Positions 50,733-58,582 of a DNA stretch of 64,000 nucleotides are shown here, one piece after another. The notes beneath the pieces are model-generated. The model was not told the DNA's origin and made no database searches. It worked only from the letters and a program-made list of their open reading frames with translations. The DNA is from Actinacidiphila acididurans. GTDB lineage: Bacteria > Actinomycetota > Actinomycetes > Streptomycetales > Streptomycetaceae. Numbering within the stretch: the first letter of the stretch is position 1; each line of letters opens with the position of its first letter. Location: the NCBI RefSeq assembly GCF_016918855.1, contig NZ_JADKYB010000014.1, positions 1 through 64,000 on the forward strand, read 5' to 3'. A program made the position numbers and the translations under genes.

Positions 50733-50762
50733 AGCGCCCCGTACACCGAGGTACGGGGCGCT
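50733..50762. terminator. Terminator after the 46-aa gene
   Basis: AGCGCCCCGTAC and GTACGGGGCGCT form a perfect 12-bp stem with a 6-base loop, followed by TTTGG. It lies between convergent genes and could serve both. Confidence 0.85.
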
Positions 50763-50800
50763 TTGGCGTTCCGGGGCGGCTACGGCGGCCGATCGTGGCG

Positions 50801-51409
50801 TCACCCCTGCCCGTGCACGAAGCCGAAGATCCCGTTCGCCACCGACTGCACGGCGATGGCCGACAGCAGCATGCCGGACAGGCGGGTCACCAGGACCACC
50901 CCGCCCTCCTTGATCACCCGGATGATCGCCAGCGAGTAGCGCATGGTCAGCCACAGGACCGCGTGCATGGCGAGGATGGCCAGCCACACCGCCGCCTGCG
51001 CGCCGAAGCCGTTCGCGTGCTGCACCGCGAGGATCACCGTCACGATCGCCCCCGGTCCGGCCAGCAGCGGCATGCCCAGCGGCACCAGGGCGACGTTGAC
51101 GTCCTTGGTCTGGGTGGGCTCGTCGGCCTTGCCGGTCAGCAGGTCGAGCGCGATCAGCAGCAACAGCAGCCCGCCGGCCACGCGCAGCGCCGGCACCGAG
51201 ACGTGCAGGTAGTCCAGGATCTGCTGGCCGCACACGCCGAACACGGTGATCACGCCGAACGCCACGCCCGCGGCCTGCCACGCCATCCGGCGCTGCACCT
51301 TCGCCGCCCGCCCGGAGGTCAGCGCGAGGAAGATCGGCGTGATCCCGGGCGGGTCCATGATCACGAACAGCGTGAAGAAGACGGACCCGAACAGGGTGAG
51401 GTCGAACAT
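50801..51409 (-). CDS. MarC-family integral membrane protein
   Basis: A 202-residue protein with six hydrophobic segments. The start MFDLTLFGSVFFTLFVIMDPPGITPIFLALT and the inner LVPLGMPLLAGPGAIVTVILA repeat match MarC/UPF0056 proteins; both halves carry a conserved Pro-rich motif. Despite the name, a role in antibiotic resistance is not supported; the transported molecule is unknown. ATG 51409 was chosen; the frame is open to 51571. The PHP gene lies upstream on the same strand, 227 bases away. Confidence 0.9.
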   Translation of the reverse strand: MFDLTLFGSVFFTLFVIMDPPGITPIFLALTSGRAAKVQRRMAWQAAGVAFGVITVFGVCGQQILDYLHVSVPALRVAGGLLLLLIALDLLTGKADEPTQTKDVNVALVPLGMPLLAGPGAIVTVILAVQHANGFGAQAAVWLAILAMHAVLWLTMRYSLAIIRVIKEGGVVLVTRLSGMLLSAIAVQSVANGIFGFVHGQG

Positions 51410-51636
51410 GGCAGGGGGACACGGCTTTCTGTGCGTGCGGATGTCCGTGTGCCGGGTGGGTGCCCGGGAGGTGTCATCCGTGAGGTGTGTACGGGCGGGT
51501 CGCCGCGTGTCGTGCGGCGGACGGCCGGCCGCGCGCGGACGTGCCTGCGTACGGCCGTGGGACGGCGGCACCGGGCGCGTGGGCGTTCCCGGGGCCGGCG
51601 GACGGCGTTCCGGGCCGGCGAGGGGCGCGAGTGCGG

Positions 51637-52494
51637 CTAGACCTGGGTGATGGGCTGGGCGCCGGTCGCGCGCCGGGCGATCTCCCGGTAGACCTCAGGG
51701 TCGGTGGTGCACGCGCCGAGCGGGACGGGCTTGCGGGAGCCGTGGTAGTCGGAGGACCCGGTGGTCAGCAGGCCGAGGTCGGCGGCCAGGCCGCGCAGCC
51801 GGGCCCGGGTGGGCTCGTCGTGGTCGACGTGGTCCACCTCCAGCCCGTCGAGGCCGGCCGCGGCCAGTTCCGCGATCACCGGATCGGGCACGGTCTCGCC
51901 GCGCTTGTGGGCGCCGGGGTGGGCGAAGACGGTGACCCCGCCGGCCGCCTTGACCAGCCGGATCGCGTCGAAGGGGTCGAGTTCGTGCTTGGGGGCGTAC
52001 GCGCGTCCGTCGTTGGCGAGCCATTCGGCGGTGAAGGCGTCGGAGACGGTGGGCACCACACCGAGGTCCACCATCGCGGTGGCGATGTGCGGGCGGCCGA
52101 CCGAGCCGTCGCCCGCGATCCGCTGCACCTGCTCCCAGGTCACGGGCACGCCGAGGGCCTGGAGCTTGCCGACCATGGCCTGTGCCCGCGGCACCCGGTC
52201 GTCGCGGACGAGCTCGCGTTCGCGGTACAGCTCGGGCTCGGCGGGGTCGAACAGGTACGCCAGCATGTGCATGCTGATCCCGCCCACCCGGCAGGACAGC
52301 TCGGCCCCGGTGACCAGCGTGAACGGCCGGTCCAGCCCGGCCAGGGCGCCGGCCGCCTCCGCGTGCCCGGCCACGGTGTCGTGGTCGGTGAGCGCGATCA
52401 CGTCCAGCCCGGCCGCGGCGGCGGCGCGCACCACGTCCGCGGGGCTGTCCGTACCGTCGGAGGCCGTGGAGTGGGTGTGCAGGTCGATGCGCAC
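51637..52494 (-). CDS. PHP-domain phosphoesterase
   Basis: A 285-residue protein with metal-binding motifs in order: RIDLHTHSTASDG, ALTDHDTVAGH, TGAELSC, VFAHPGAHKRG, EVDHVDHDEP and TTGSSDYHGSRKP. This is the PHP family of nucleoside bisphosphate or oligoribonucleotide phosphatases (RNase AM/TrpH-like). GTG 52494 follows GAGGAG. A 23-bp palindrome at 52589-52611 lies ~95 bases upstream, over the place a -35 would occupy, so the gene may be under a specific regulator. It is probably transcribed alone. Confidence 0.9.
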   Translation of the reverse strand: MRIDLHTHSTASDGTDSPADVVRAAAAAGLDVIALTDHDTVAGHAEAAGALAGLDRPFTLVTGAELSCRVGGISMHMLAYLFDPAEPELYRERELVRDDRVPRAQAMVGKLQALGVPVTWEQVQRIAGDGSVGRPHIATAMVDLGVVPTVSDAFTAEWLANDGRAYAPKHELDPFDAIRLVKAAGGVTVFAHPGAHKRGETVPDPVIAELAAAGLDGLEVDHVDHDEPTRARLRGLAADLGLLTTGSSDYHGSRKPVPLGACTTDPEVYREIARRATGAQPITQV

Positions 52495-52588
52495 GGACTC
52501 GGACTCCTCGGGACACTCGCGGCCACGGGCGGCCCGTCATGGACAGGGCAACCACAGAAGGGGGACGAAGACAAGGATAGCGTCCCGT

Positions 52589-52611
52589 CGTACCTGTGAT
52601 TCACAGGTACG
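52589..52611. promoter_or_regulatory. 23-bp perfect palindrome upstream of the PHP gene
   Basis: CGTACCTGTGA and its complement TCACAGGTACG flank a single T. It lies next to TATCCT (minus strand, 52579-52574), a plausible -10 for the PHP gene, so it looks like an operator rather than a terminator. Confidence 0.6.
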
Positions 52612-52696
52612 GTCACCCGAGTGCCTTACGGTTCGGTCTCGCGAGTAGGTACGGACCGGCGATCGCCGGGGTGCCGGGATCCCGGCCCGGAAGGCG

Positions 52697-53335
52697 TCAG
52701 CCGAGCAGGCGCGGGGAGAGGGCGCCGCAGGGGACGAGATCGGCCTCCAGGCCCGCGTCGCGCAGGTCGGTCAGGACCAGTTCGTCGTACATGAGCAGCC
52801 CGGTCTCCTCGGGCCACACGACGGCCCACAGCCACATGCCGAGCGCCTCACCGGCGAAGACCACCCGGTCCCCGGGGGAGCCGTCCACGTGCCAGAGCGG
52901 GGTGGGCCGGCCCGCCGCGAGCACCTTGGCGGCCGGGGGCTTGTCGACGGACATGGCCGAGCCCGGGTCGAGTCCCTCGATCCCCGCGAACCGGGCGCCG
53001 AGCCCCACGCCCAGCTCCTCGGCGACCAGGATGAGCTCGCCGGGCCCGCCGAGCGGCCCCGGTCCCGAGCAGGCCACCGCGGTGGCCCGGCCGCCGGTCC
53101 GGTCGTCGCCTGCCGCGGCCACCCCGGAATACAGCCAGCCCACCGGCAGCGGCCACGGCATCCACACGGGCACCTTGGCGTGGTTCACCACGACGCCGAG
53201 GGCCTCCACGCTGGGCGGTACCACGGGCTGCAACGGGTGCACCGGCCCATGCGCCTCGCACTGCCAGGAGTCGGAGAAGAGGCCGGGCGCCCTGACCCTG
53301 CGACCGCACTTCGGGCAACTGGGTTCGCCCCTCAT
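52697..53335 (-). CDS. DUF6758-type protein with N-terminal zinc ribbon
   Basis: A 212-residue protein. The N-terminus has SCPKCGRRVRAP and CEAHGPV, a compact Cys/His zinc site, followed by a Pro-rich segment and a mixed alpha/beta core (GELILVAEELGVGLGARFAGIEGLDPG). The end is LVPCGALSPRLLG. This matches an actinobacterial family of unknown function. ATG 53335 is clear. Upstream, an 11-bp hairpin (53382-53409) and a large repeat separate it from the divergent EamA gene. Confidence 0.8.
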   Translation of the reverse strand: MRGEPSCPKCGRRVRAPGLFSDSWQCEAHGPVHPLQPVVPPSVEALGVVVNHAKVPVWMPWPLPVGWLYSGVAAAGDDRTGGRATAVACSGPGPLGGPGELILVAEELGVGLGARFAGIEGLDPGSAMSVDKPPAAKVLAAGRPTPLWHVDGSPGDRVVFAGEALGMWLWAVVWPEETGLLMYDELVLTDLRDAGLEADLVPCGALSPRLLG

Positions 53336-53765
53336 ACCGATCCACGGTCCTCCAGGGCTGTGCCCACGTCAAGGACGATCACCCGTCCGGGTCTGCCGAC
53401 CCGGACGGGGTTCGCCGGGATACCCCTCCGGTCGGGGCCCGCCTGGCGGCGGGGGGCTCGCCGGGGGTACCCGGGGCCGCGGCTGCGCCGCGGGGCTCAC
53501 CTGTCGGCGGGCGGTTCGCCGGGAGTGCCCCGAAGGGGCGCGGGGAACTGCGCGACCAGCCCACCTCCGTGGCGCGGGTCGCCACCGGCCCAAAGGGGCA
53601 GTTGCTGTCGCATCCGGACCACCGGCCGGTGGCCGGTTGCTCGCGCAGTTCCCCGCGCCCCTGGGTACCCCGGGCTCGACCCTCGACAGGTGCTTGCCCT
53701 ACACACGGGCCTTACGCTGAGCGGCGTACCCGCAAGCCGTTGCGGTGAAGAGCCCGAGGAGATCC
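53336..53765. other. Divergent region DUF6758-EamA, mostly repeat
   Basis: A 430-base gap. It holds a hairpin (CCCGTCCGGGT and ACCCGGACGGG, 53382-53409) and the complete inverted-repeat element at 53534-53662. No gene is seen. The bases just before 53766 contain GAGGAG for the EamA start. Confidence 0.6.
53534..53662. repeat. Complete dispersed inverted-repeat element (copy B)
   Basis: Arms at 53534-53555 and 53641-53662 are perfect 22-bp reverse complements (AGGGGCGCGGGGAACTGCGC...). The 85-base centre includes GGCAGTTGCTGTCG and matches the centre of the copy at 58292-58419. Confidence 0.9.
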
Positions 53766-54731
53766 GTGACCGCCCCCCAGCGAACTGCAGCCGCAGGCAC
53801 GAGCGGCGGGGCCGGCCCCGCACGGCAAGGGGGGCAGCCGCACGGGCAGACGGCAACCGCAGGACGTTCGCTGGACCTCGTACTGCTGGCGATAGCCGTC
53901 TCAGGGGTGTCGCTGTCGGCACCCCTGATCGCGTCGACGGCCGCCCCCGCGTTGGCGATCGCGTTCTGGCGCAACGCCATGGCCGTGGGCGTGCTGACCC
54001 CGGTCGCGCTGTGGCGGCACCGGAGCGAGCTGCGCAGCATAGGGCGCCGGGCGCTGGCGATGTCCGTGCTGGCCGGGCTGGTGCTGGCGCTGCATTTCGG
54101 GCTGTGGCTGCCCAGCCTGAACATGACGTCGGTGGCGACGTCGACCGCGCTGGTGACGACGACGCCGATCTGGACCACGCTGATCCTGCGGGCGCGCGGG
54201 CACCGTCCGCCGGGCATGGTGTGGGCGGGCACGGCGCTGGCCGTGGTCGGCGTGGTGCTGCTCACCGGCATCGACCTGTCCACGGACACCCGGGCGCTGG
54301 CCGGTGACGCGCTCGCGCTCGGGGCGGGCATGGCGGCGGCCGGTTACGTGCTGCTGGGCGCCGAGGTGCGCAGGACCGCGAGCACCACCGCGTATACGTA
54401 CGTCTGTTACGGCACGACGGCGGTCGCGCTGCTGGCCGTCTGCCTGGTGTCCGGGTCGGCGCTGGGCGGCTGGGACGGCAGGACGTGGCTGAAGATCGCC
54501 GCGCTGACCGTGGCCGCGCAACTGCTCGGCCACTCCCTGATCAACCGGGTGGTCCGGGGGCTGGGCCCGTCCACCACGTCGACCGCGATCCTGCTGGAGA
54601 CGCCGGGCGCCGCGCTGGTGGCCGCGGTGTGGCTGGGCCAGCGGCCGCCGGTCGCCGCCTATCCGGCGCTGGCGGTGATCCTGGCCGGTCTCGCCCTGGT
54701 GGTGCTCGCCGACCGGCGCAAGGCTTCCTAG
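53766..54731 (+). CDS. EamA/DMT-superfamily transporter
   Basis: A 321-residue protein with ten predicted membrane helices in two EamA repeats. FWRNAMAVGVLTPVALWRH and LTTTTIW-like TALVTTTPIWTTLILR belong to the first half, and LLGHSLINRVVRGLGPSTTSTAILLETPGAALVA to the second. It would export or import small metabolites. GTG 53766 follows GAGGAG closely; the frame is open to 53745. It is convergent with corA, whose stop is 27 bases away. It has no regulator next door. Confidence 0.88.
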   Translation: MTAPQRTAAAGTSGGAGPARQGGQPHGQTATAGRSLDLVLLAIAVSGVSLSAPLIASTAAPALAIAFWRNAMAVGVLTPVALWRHRSELRSIGRRALAMSVLAGLVLALHFGLWLPSLNMTSVATSTALVTTTPIWTTLILRARGHRPPGMVWAGTALAVVGVVLLTGIDLSTDTRALAGDALALGAGMAAAGYVLLGAEVRRTASTTAYTYVCYGTTAVALLAVCLVSGSALGGWDGRTWLKIAALTVAAQLLGHSLINRVVRGLGPSTTSTAILLETPGAALVAAVWLGQRPPVAAYPALAVILAGLALVVLADRRKAS

Positions 54732-54757
54732 GCGCTGCCCGGGGGGGTTCCCGGGAC

Positions 54758-55891
54758 CTACAGCCAGCCGTTGCGGCGGAAGCCGCGGTGGATCGCGTAG
54801 CAGATGGCCAGGATGCCGACCAGGGTCGCCGGATAGCCGAAGGTCCAGTGCAGCTCGGGCATGTGGTCGAAGTTCATCCCGTACACGCCGGTGATCATGG
54901 TGGGGACGGCCAGGATCGCCGCCCAGGCGGTGATCTTGCGCATGTCCTCGTTCTGCACCACCGTGGCCTGCGCGAGGTTGGCCTGGAGGATCGAGTTGAG
55001 CAGGTCGTCGAAGCCGGTGACCTGCTCGTGCACCCGGGCCACGTGGTCGGCCACGTCCCGGAAGTACTTCTGGATCTCCGGGTCGACCAGCCGCATCGGC
55101 CGCTCGCCGAGCAGCTGCATCGGGCGCAGCAGCGGGGAGACGGCCCGCTTGAACTCCAGCACCTCGCGCTTGAGCTGGTAGATCCGGCCGGCGTCGCCGC
55201 CACGCGACGGCTTGCCGTTCACCGCCGAGAAGACGTCGATCTCGACCTCGTCGATGTCGTCCTGCACCGCTTCGGTGACCGCGAGGTAGTCGTCCACCAC
55301 CTGGTCGGCGATCGCGTGCAGCACCGCCGAGGGGCCCTTGGCCAGCAGCTCCGGGTCGTCCTCCAGCCGGTGCCGCAGTGCCCGCAGCGAGCCGTGCCCG
55401 CCGTGCCGTACGGTGATCACGAAGTACTGGCCGGTGAAGACCATCACCTCGCCGGACTCCACCACCTCGCTGGTCGCGGTGAGTTCGGCGTGCTCGACGT
55501 ACCTGATGGTCTTGAAGACGGTGAACAGCGAGTTGTCGTACCGCTCCAGCTTGGGCCGCTGGTGGGCGTGGATCGCGTCCTCCACGGCGAGCGGGTGCAG
55601 GCTGAACTCCTGGGCGATGCCGGCGAATTCCTGCTCGGTCGGCTCGTGCAGGCCGATCCACACGAAGCCGTTGCTGCCGTCGCACTGCTCGGGGGTGCGG
55701 CCGGCCCGGACCATGGCCAGCGCCTCGCGCACGTCCATGGTGTCCGAGCAGCGCACGCCGTTGCGGTACACCGCGCAGTCCACCACCGCACTGGAGTTCG
55801 TGACGGGGGCGGCCGGACCGTAGTCGTACGACACGGAGTTCTTGCGCAGCGCGGGACGGACGACAGCGCGCAGATCACGGATCATCGACAT
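54758..55891 (-). CDS. corA: CorA magnesium/cobalt transporter
   Basis: A 377-residue protein. The long N-terminal funnel domain (HEPTEQEFAGIAQEFSLHPLAVEDAIHAHQRPKLERY, then VITVRHG) leads to the two C-terminal membrane helices with the YGMNF selectivity signature and IHRGFRRNGWL at the end. CorA forms pentamers that let Mg2+ into the cell. ATG 55891 follows AAGGAG at ideal spacing, so I preferred it to ATG 55906. The leader upstream carries a 19-codon ORF (56064-56123). Its mycobacterial relative lies near mgtE-N and mrp genes, as here. Confidence 0.93.
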   Translation of the reverse strand: MSMIRDLRAVVRPALRKNSVSYDYGPAAPVTNSSAVVDCAVYRNGVRCSDTMDVREALAMVRAGRTPEQCDGSNGFVWIGLHEPTEQEFAGIAQEFSLHPLAVEDAIHAHQRPKLERYDNSLFTVFKTIRYVEHAELTATSEVVESGEVMVFTGQYFVITVRHGGHGSLRALRHRLEDDPELLAKGPSAVLHAIADQVVDDYLAVTEAVQDDIDEVEIDVFSAVNGKPSRGGDAGRIYQLKREVLEFKRAVSPLLRPMQLLGERPMRLVDPEIQKYFRDVADHVARVHEQVTGFDDLLNSILQANLAQATVVQNEDMRKITAWAAILAVPTMITGVYGMNFDHMPELHWTFGYPATLVGILAICYAIHRGFRRNGWL

Positions 55892-56249
55892 GGCAAGCTC
55901 CTTCACGGACTGGCCGACGGCGGGGCGCCGTACTGAAATGCTGATCAGGACTCAGGTGATCACCAGGCAGTTCAGGGCGCTCTTCCGCGCGGGCCGCAGC
56001 CCGCGGACAAGTCGTGAGTTCGCGCGTTTCAGGGCCGGGGAGCCGGGTATGGAACGCGAGGGCTCAGCGCACGCGACGGCGCACGGAAGAGCTGTTGGTA
56101 CTGCACGGTCGACTGGGATCCATGTCAGCCCCACCTCCTCCGGCCGGTCCCCACGTAAGGGACGGCGTACGCGAACGCTCCACCTTACCAAGCGCCGGAA
56201 GTCCCCCGGTCGACCTTTGCGCGTTCGATACGCGTTCTATGCTCCCCGT
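55892..56249. other. corA leader and divergent promoter region
   Basis: A 358-base gap between corA and the SUFU gene. It contains a small ORF with strong ribosome-binding site (56064-56123, minus) and TGATCA repeated near 55943 and 55957. No M-box riboswitch is recognisable. Confidence 0.5.
56064..56123 (-). CDS. Candidate 19-residue leader ORF of corA
   Basis: MDPSRPCSTNSSSVRRRVR starts at ATG 56123 behind AGGAGGTGGGG, a strong ribosome-binding site, and stops 172 bases before corA. Its position and Arg-rich end suggest a leader peptide for Mg2+-dependent control, as known for mgtA in enterobacteria. This is inference. Confidence 0.4.
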   Translation of the reverse strand: MDPSRPCSTNSSSVRRRVR

Positions 56250-56846
56250 ATGGCAGATGTTCTGGCGCTGGTCGAGGCTCAGCTGCGCGAATCCTTCGGT
56301 GAGCCGGACGCCCGGGCCGCCGTCACCTTCCTCGGCGCCGAGCGGATCGAAGTGCTTCGCTTCGCTTCTTCCGCGGACGGCCGGCCCCTCGTGCGCTACG
56401 TCACCCTCGGCATGTCCGCCCGGCCCATGACCGACCCCCTGGACACCGCCCCCGATCCCCTCCGCGGGCCGCGCGCCGAGCTGATCCTCTCGCTGCGGGC
56501 CGGCGCCGCAGACACCGACCAGGTCCTCCGGCCGCTCGCCGTCCTCGCCGCCTCCCCCCAGGTCGAAGGGGTTGTCATCGCCCCGGGCAACTCCCTCGAC
56601 ACCGGCGAGCCCCTGTGGCCCCGCGCCCCCTTCTCCGCGGTCCTCGTCGCCGAGAACGGTGGCCTCGTCCCCGATCTCCCCCTCGACGACCCCCTGGACC
56701 CGGTCCGCTTCCTCCCCCTCCTCCCGATGACCCCCACCGAGGCCGCCTGGAAACGGGTCCACGGCGCCCCCGCCCTTCATGAGCGGTGGCTCACCCACTC
56801 CACGGATCTGCGTGATCCTCTGCGGAGGGCGGTGCCCCTCTCCTGA
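56250..56846 (+). CDS. Suppressor-of-fused (SUFU)-domain protein
   Basis: A 198-residue protein: MADVLALVEAQLRESFGEPD at the start, RYVTLGMSARPMTDP in the middle, ELILSLR, and PVRFLPLLPMTPTEAAWKRVHG near the end. These match the bacterial SUFU-domain family (PF05076), whose job in bacteria is unclear though often linked to toxins or immunity. ATG 56250 gives a natural start. It stands between corA (divergent) and an unknown gene 71 bases downstream. Confidence 0.8.
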   Translation: MADVLALVEAQLRESFGEPDARAAVTFLGAERIEVLRFASSADGRPLVRYVTLGMSARPMTDPLDTAPDPLRGPRAELILSLRAGAADTDQVLRPLAVLAASPQVEGVVIAPGNSLDTGEPLWPRAPFSAVLVAENGGLVPDLPLDDPLDPVRFLPLLPMTPTEAAWKRVHGAPALHERWLTHSTDLRDPLRRAVPLS

Positions 56847-56917
56847 CGGAGGGCGGCACCTCAAGGGGCGCTCCCGGCGAACCGGGCCGCCGCCAGGCGG
56901 GGCCTAGGGTGGTGGGC

Positions 56918-57418
56918 GTGAAGACAGAAGAAGCCGCCTTGGTCGAGGAGGCCACGAAAAAGTCCGGCCTGGTGTGGGTGAACGGCAGAGCCCTCTGGCA
57001 TGGGTGGGCCGGGGGCGGGCTGTGTGTGGTCGGGGGGCCCGGGGAACAGCCGTTGCCGGGGCTGGTGGACGGCGGGGCGGCGACCGTGACCGTACGGTCC
57101 AAGGACAAGGGCGGCCGCCTGGTGACGTGGACCGGAAAAGCGGAGCTGCTGGCGCCCCGGAGCGAGAAATGGGACGCGGCGGTCGCGGAGCTGAAGGGGC
57201 GGCGGCTGAACGCGCCCGACGGCGAGCACATGGTGGAGCGGTGGGCCCGGGAGTGCGAGGTGTTCCGGGTGGTGCCGGAGGGCGAACTGCTGGAGGCGCC
57301 GGGCACGATGCCCGCGGGTTCGGGGGCCGCCGTGCCCGTGGCGACCCCGGCGACCACCCGTGGCGAGGTTCCGGCCGCGCTGCCGCGCCTGCTGGCCCGC
57401 CGCCGGAAACGGGCCTAG
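56918..57418 (+). CDS. Hypothetical protein, probably leaderless
   Basis: A 166-residue soluble protein: VKTEEAALVEEATKKSGLVWVNGRALWHGW at the start, a beta-rich core (TVTVRSKDKGGRLVTWTGKAELLAP) and a C-terminal Pro/Arg-rich tail. No domain is recognised. GTG 56918 is preceded by TAGGGT seven bases away with no Shine-Dalgarno, which suggests a leaderless transcript; GTG 56909 is an alternative. The stop is three bases from the lipoprotein stop on the other strand. Confidence 0.7.
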   Translation: MKTEEAALVEEATKKSGLVWVNGRALWHGWAGGGLCVVGGPGEQPLPGLVDGGAATVTVRSKDKGGRLVTWTGKAELLAPRSEKWDAAVAELKGRRLNAPDGEHMVERWARECEVFRVVPEGELLEAPGTMPAGSGAAVPVATPATTRGEVPAALPRLLARRRKRA

Positions 57419-57421
57419 CCG

Positions 57422-58150
57422 CTACTTCTGGCCGAGCGACTTGCCGTAGTCGACCACGTCGGACTTGCCGGGCGCGACCAGGGAGAAGTCGTCGCCCCAG
57501 TCGGAGAGGGTGAGGGTGCCGGCGCCACCGGCGCGCTGGTAGCGCAGCGGGTAGGGGGCGCCCTTGAGGGAGACGTCCAGGGAGCCGCCGGCACTGCCGT
57601 TCAGGGCGATCGTCTTGGTGCCGGCCACCTGGCGGTGGTCGCCGCGGGTGAGCGAGCCGCTCAGCACGAACAGCCCGGAGAGCAGCACCTTCTTGTCCGT
57701 GAAGCCGCTGAACTGGGCGTAGGCCGGATCACCCGGCGGCACCTTGACGTACTTGCCGTTGAGCTCGGCCGCCGCGGCCTGCGCGTCCTTGGAGCCGCTC
57801 ACCCCGTAGAAGTCGGCGTTCGCCTTCAGGTACAGAGCGCTGCCGACGCGCAGCAGTTGGAAGGTCGCGCCCTTCGTGGTCACCTCGCCGACCCCGCCGT
57901 CGGCCCGCAGCCGCATGTCGAGCCGGTACGTCGAGCCGCCGCTCGCCACCGTGCCGGACAGCCGTACCGCGGTCGCCGTATCGGCCGCGGCCTTGGCCTG
58001 CGCCTCTATGGTCGCCGGCGGCAGCTTGCCCACTCCGTTGGTGCCCGCGTCCGGGTTGCCGCCGAGCCCGAGGCACCCGCTCAGCAGGGTCCCCGCGGCG
58101 ACCACTCCCATGACGAGGCCGGCGGGGCGGCCGGCGGAAGCGTTACGCAC
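57422..58150 (-). CDS. LppX/LprAFG-like lipoprotein
   Basis: A 242-residue exported protein with a signal sequence ending in the lipobox LLSGC (Cys 26). The mature part has repeated beta segments, with VRLSGTVASGGSTYRLDMRLRADGGVGEV, LLRVGSALYLKANADFYG and FSGFTDKK.., typical of the LppX/LprG half-barrel that carries lipids between membrane and wall in actinobacteria. GTG 58150 is the start. It is alone on its strand, convergent with the previous gene and preceded by a repeat region. Confidence 0.82.
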   Translation of the reverse strand: MRNASAGRPAGLVMGVVAAGTLLSGCLGLGGNPDAGTNGVGKLPPATIEAQAKAAADTATAVRLSGTVASGGSTYRLDMRLRADGGVGEVTTKGATFQLLRVGSALYLKANADFYGVSGSKDAQAAAAELNGKYVKVPPGDPAYAQFSGFTDKKVLLSGLFVLSGSLTRGDHRQVAGTKTIALNGSAGGSLDVSLKGAPYPLRYQRAGGAGTLTLSDWGDDFSLVAPGKSDVVDYGKSLGQK

Positions 58151-58582
58151 GGGTTCGGTTCCCCCTCGGAACGGGTTGGGCTGAAGCTACCGCACGGTAC
58201 CGCGGCGGGGGTCCCCCGCGCCCCCCTACGGTTCGCCGGGAAAACCCAGGGGCGCGGGGATCACGCGCGCTGCGGCAACACCGGAGTACCCAGGGGCGCG
58301 GGGAACTGCGCGACAAGCCCACCACCGTGGCGCGGGTCGCCACCGACCCAAGGGGGCAGTTGCTGTCGTTCCCGGACCACCGGCAGTCAGTGGTTGCTCG
58401 CGCAGTTCCCCGCGCCCCTATGGGGCACCGGGCGCCCATGATCCGCCCGGAGTAGCCTTGCCCCGAGTGACGTAGCGGGTCAGTACGGCTCGTGCCGCAC
58501 GGCCGGGTGCGGGCCGTCCCGCACAAGCACAAGCCGAAGCACACTCGCTACGCAAGCGCAGCCGAACGCAGGAGGCAACCGA
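58151..58582. other. Divergent region lipoprotein-MgtE-N, mostly repeat
   Basis: A 432-base gap. The complete repeat element (58292-58419) and a partial unit (58237-58275) fill most of it. AGGAGG before 58583 is the ribosome-binding site of the MgtE-N gene. No gene is seen. Confidence 0.6.
58292..58419. repeat. Complete dispersed inverted-repeat element (copy C)
   Basis: Arms at 58292-58313 and 58398-58419 are perfect 22-bp reverse complements, the same sequence as in copy B. The 84-base centre is ~80% alike by eye. A partial left-arm-like unit lies at 58244-58260. Confidence 0.9.
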
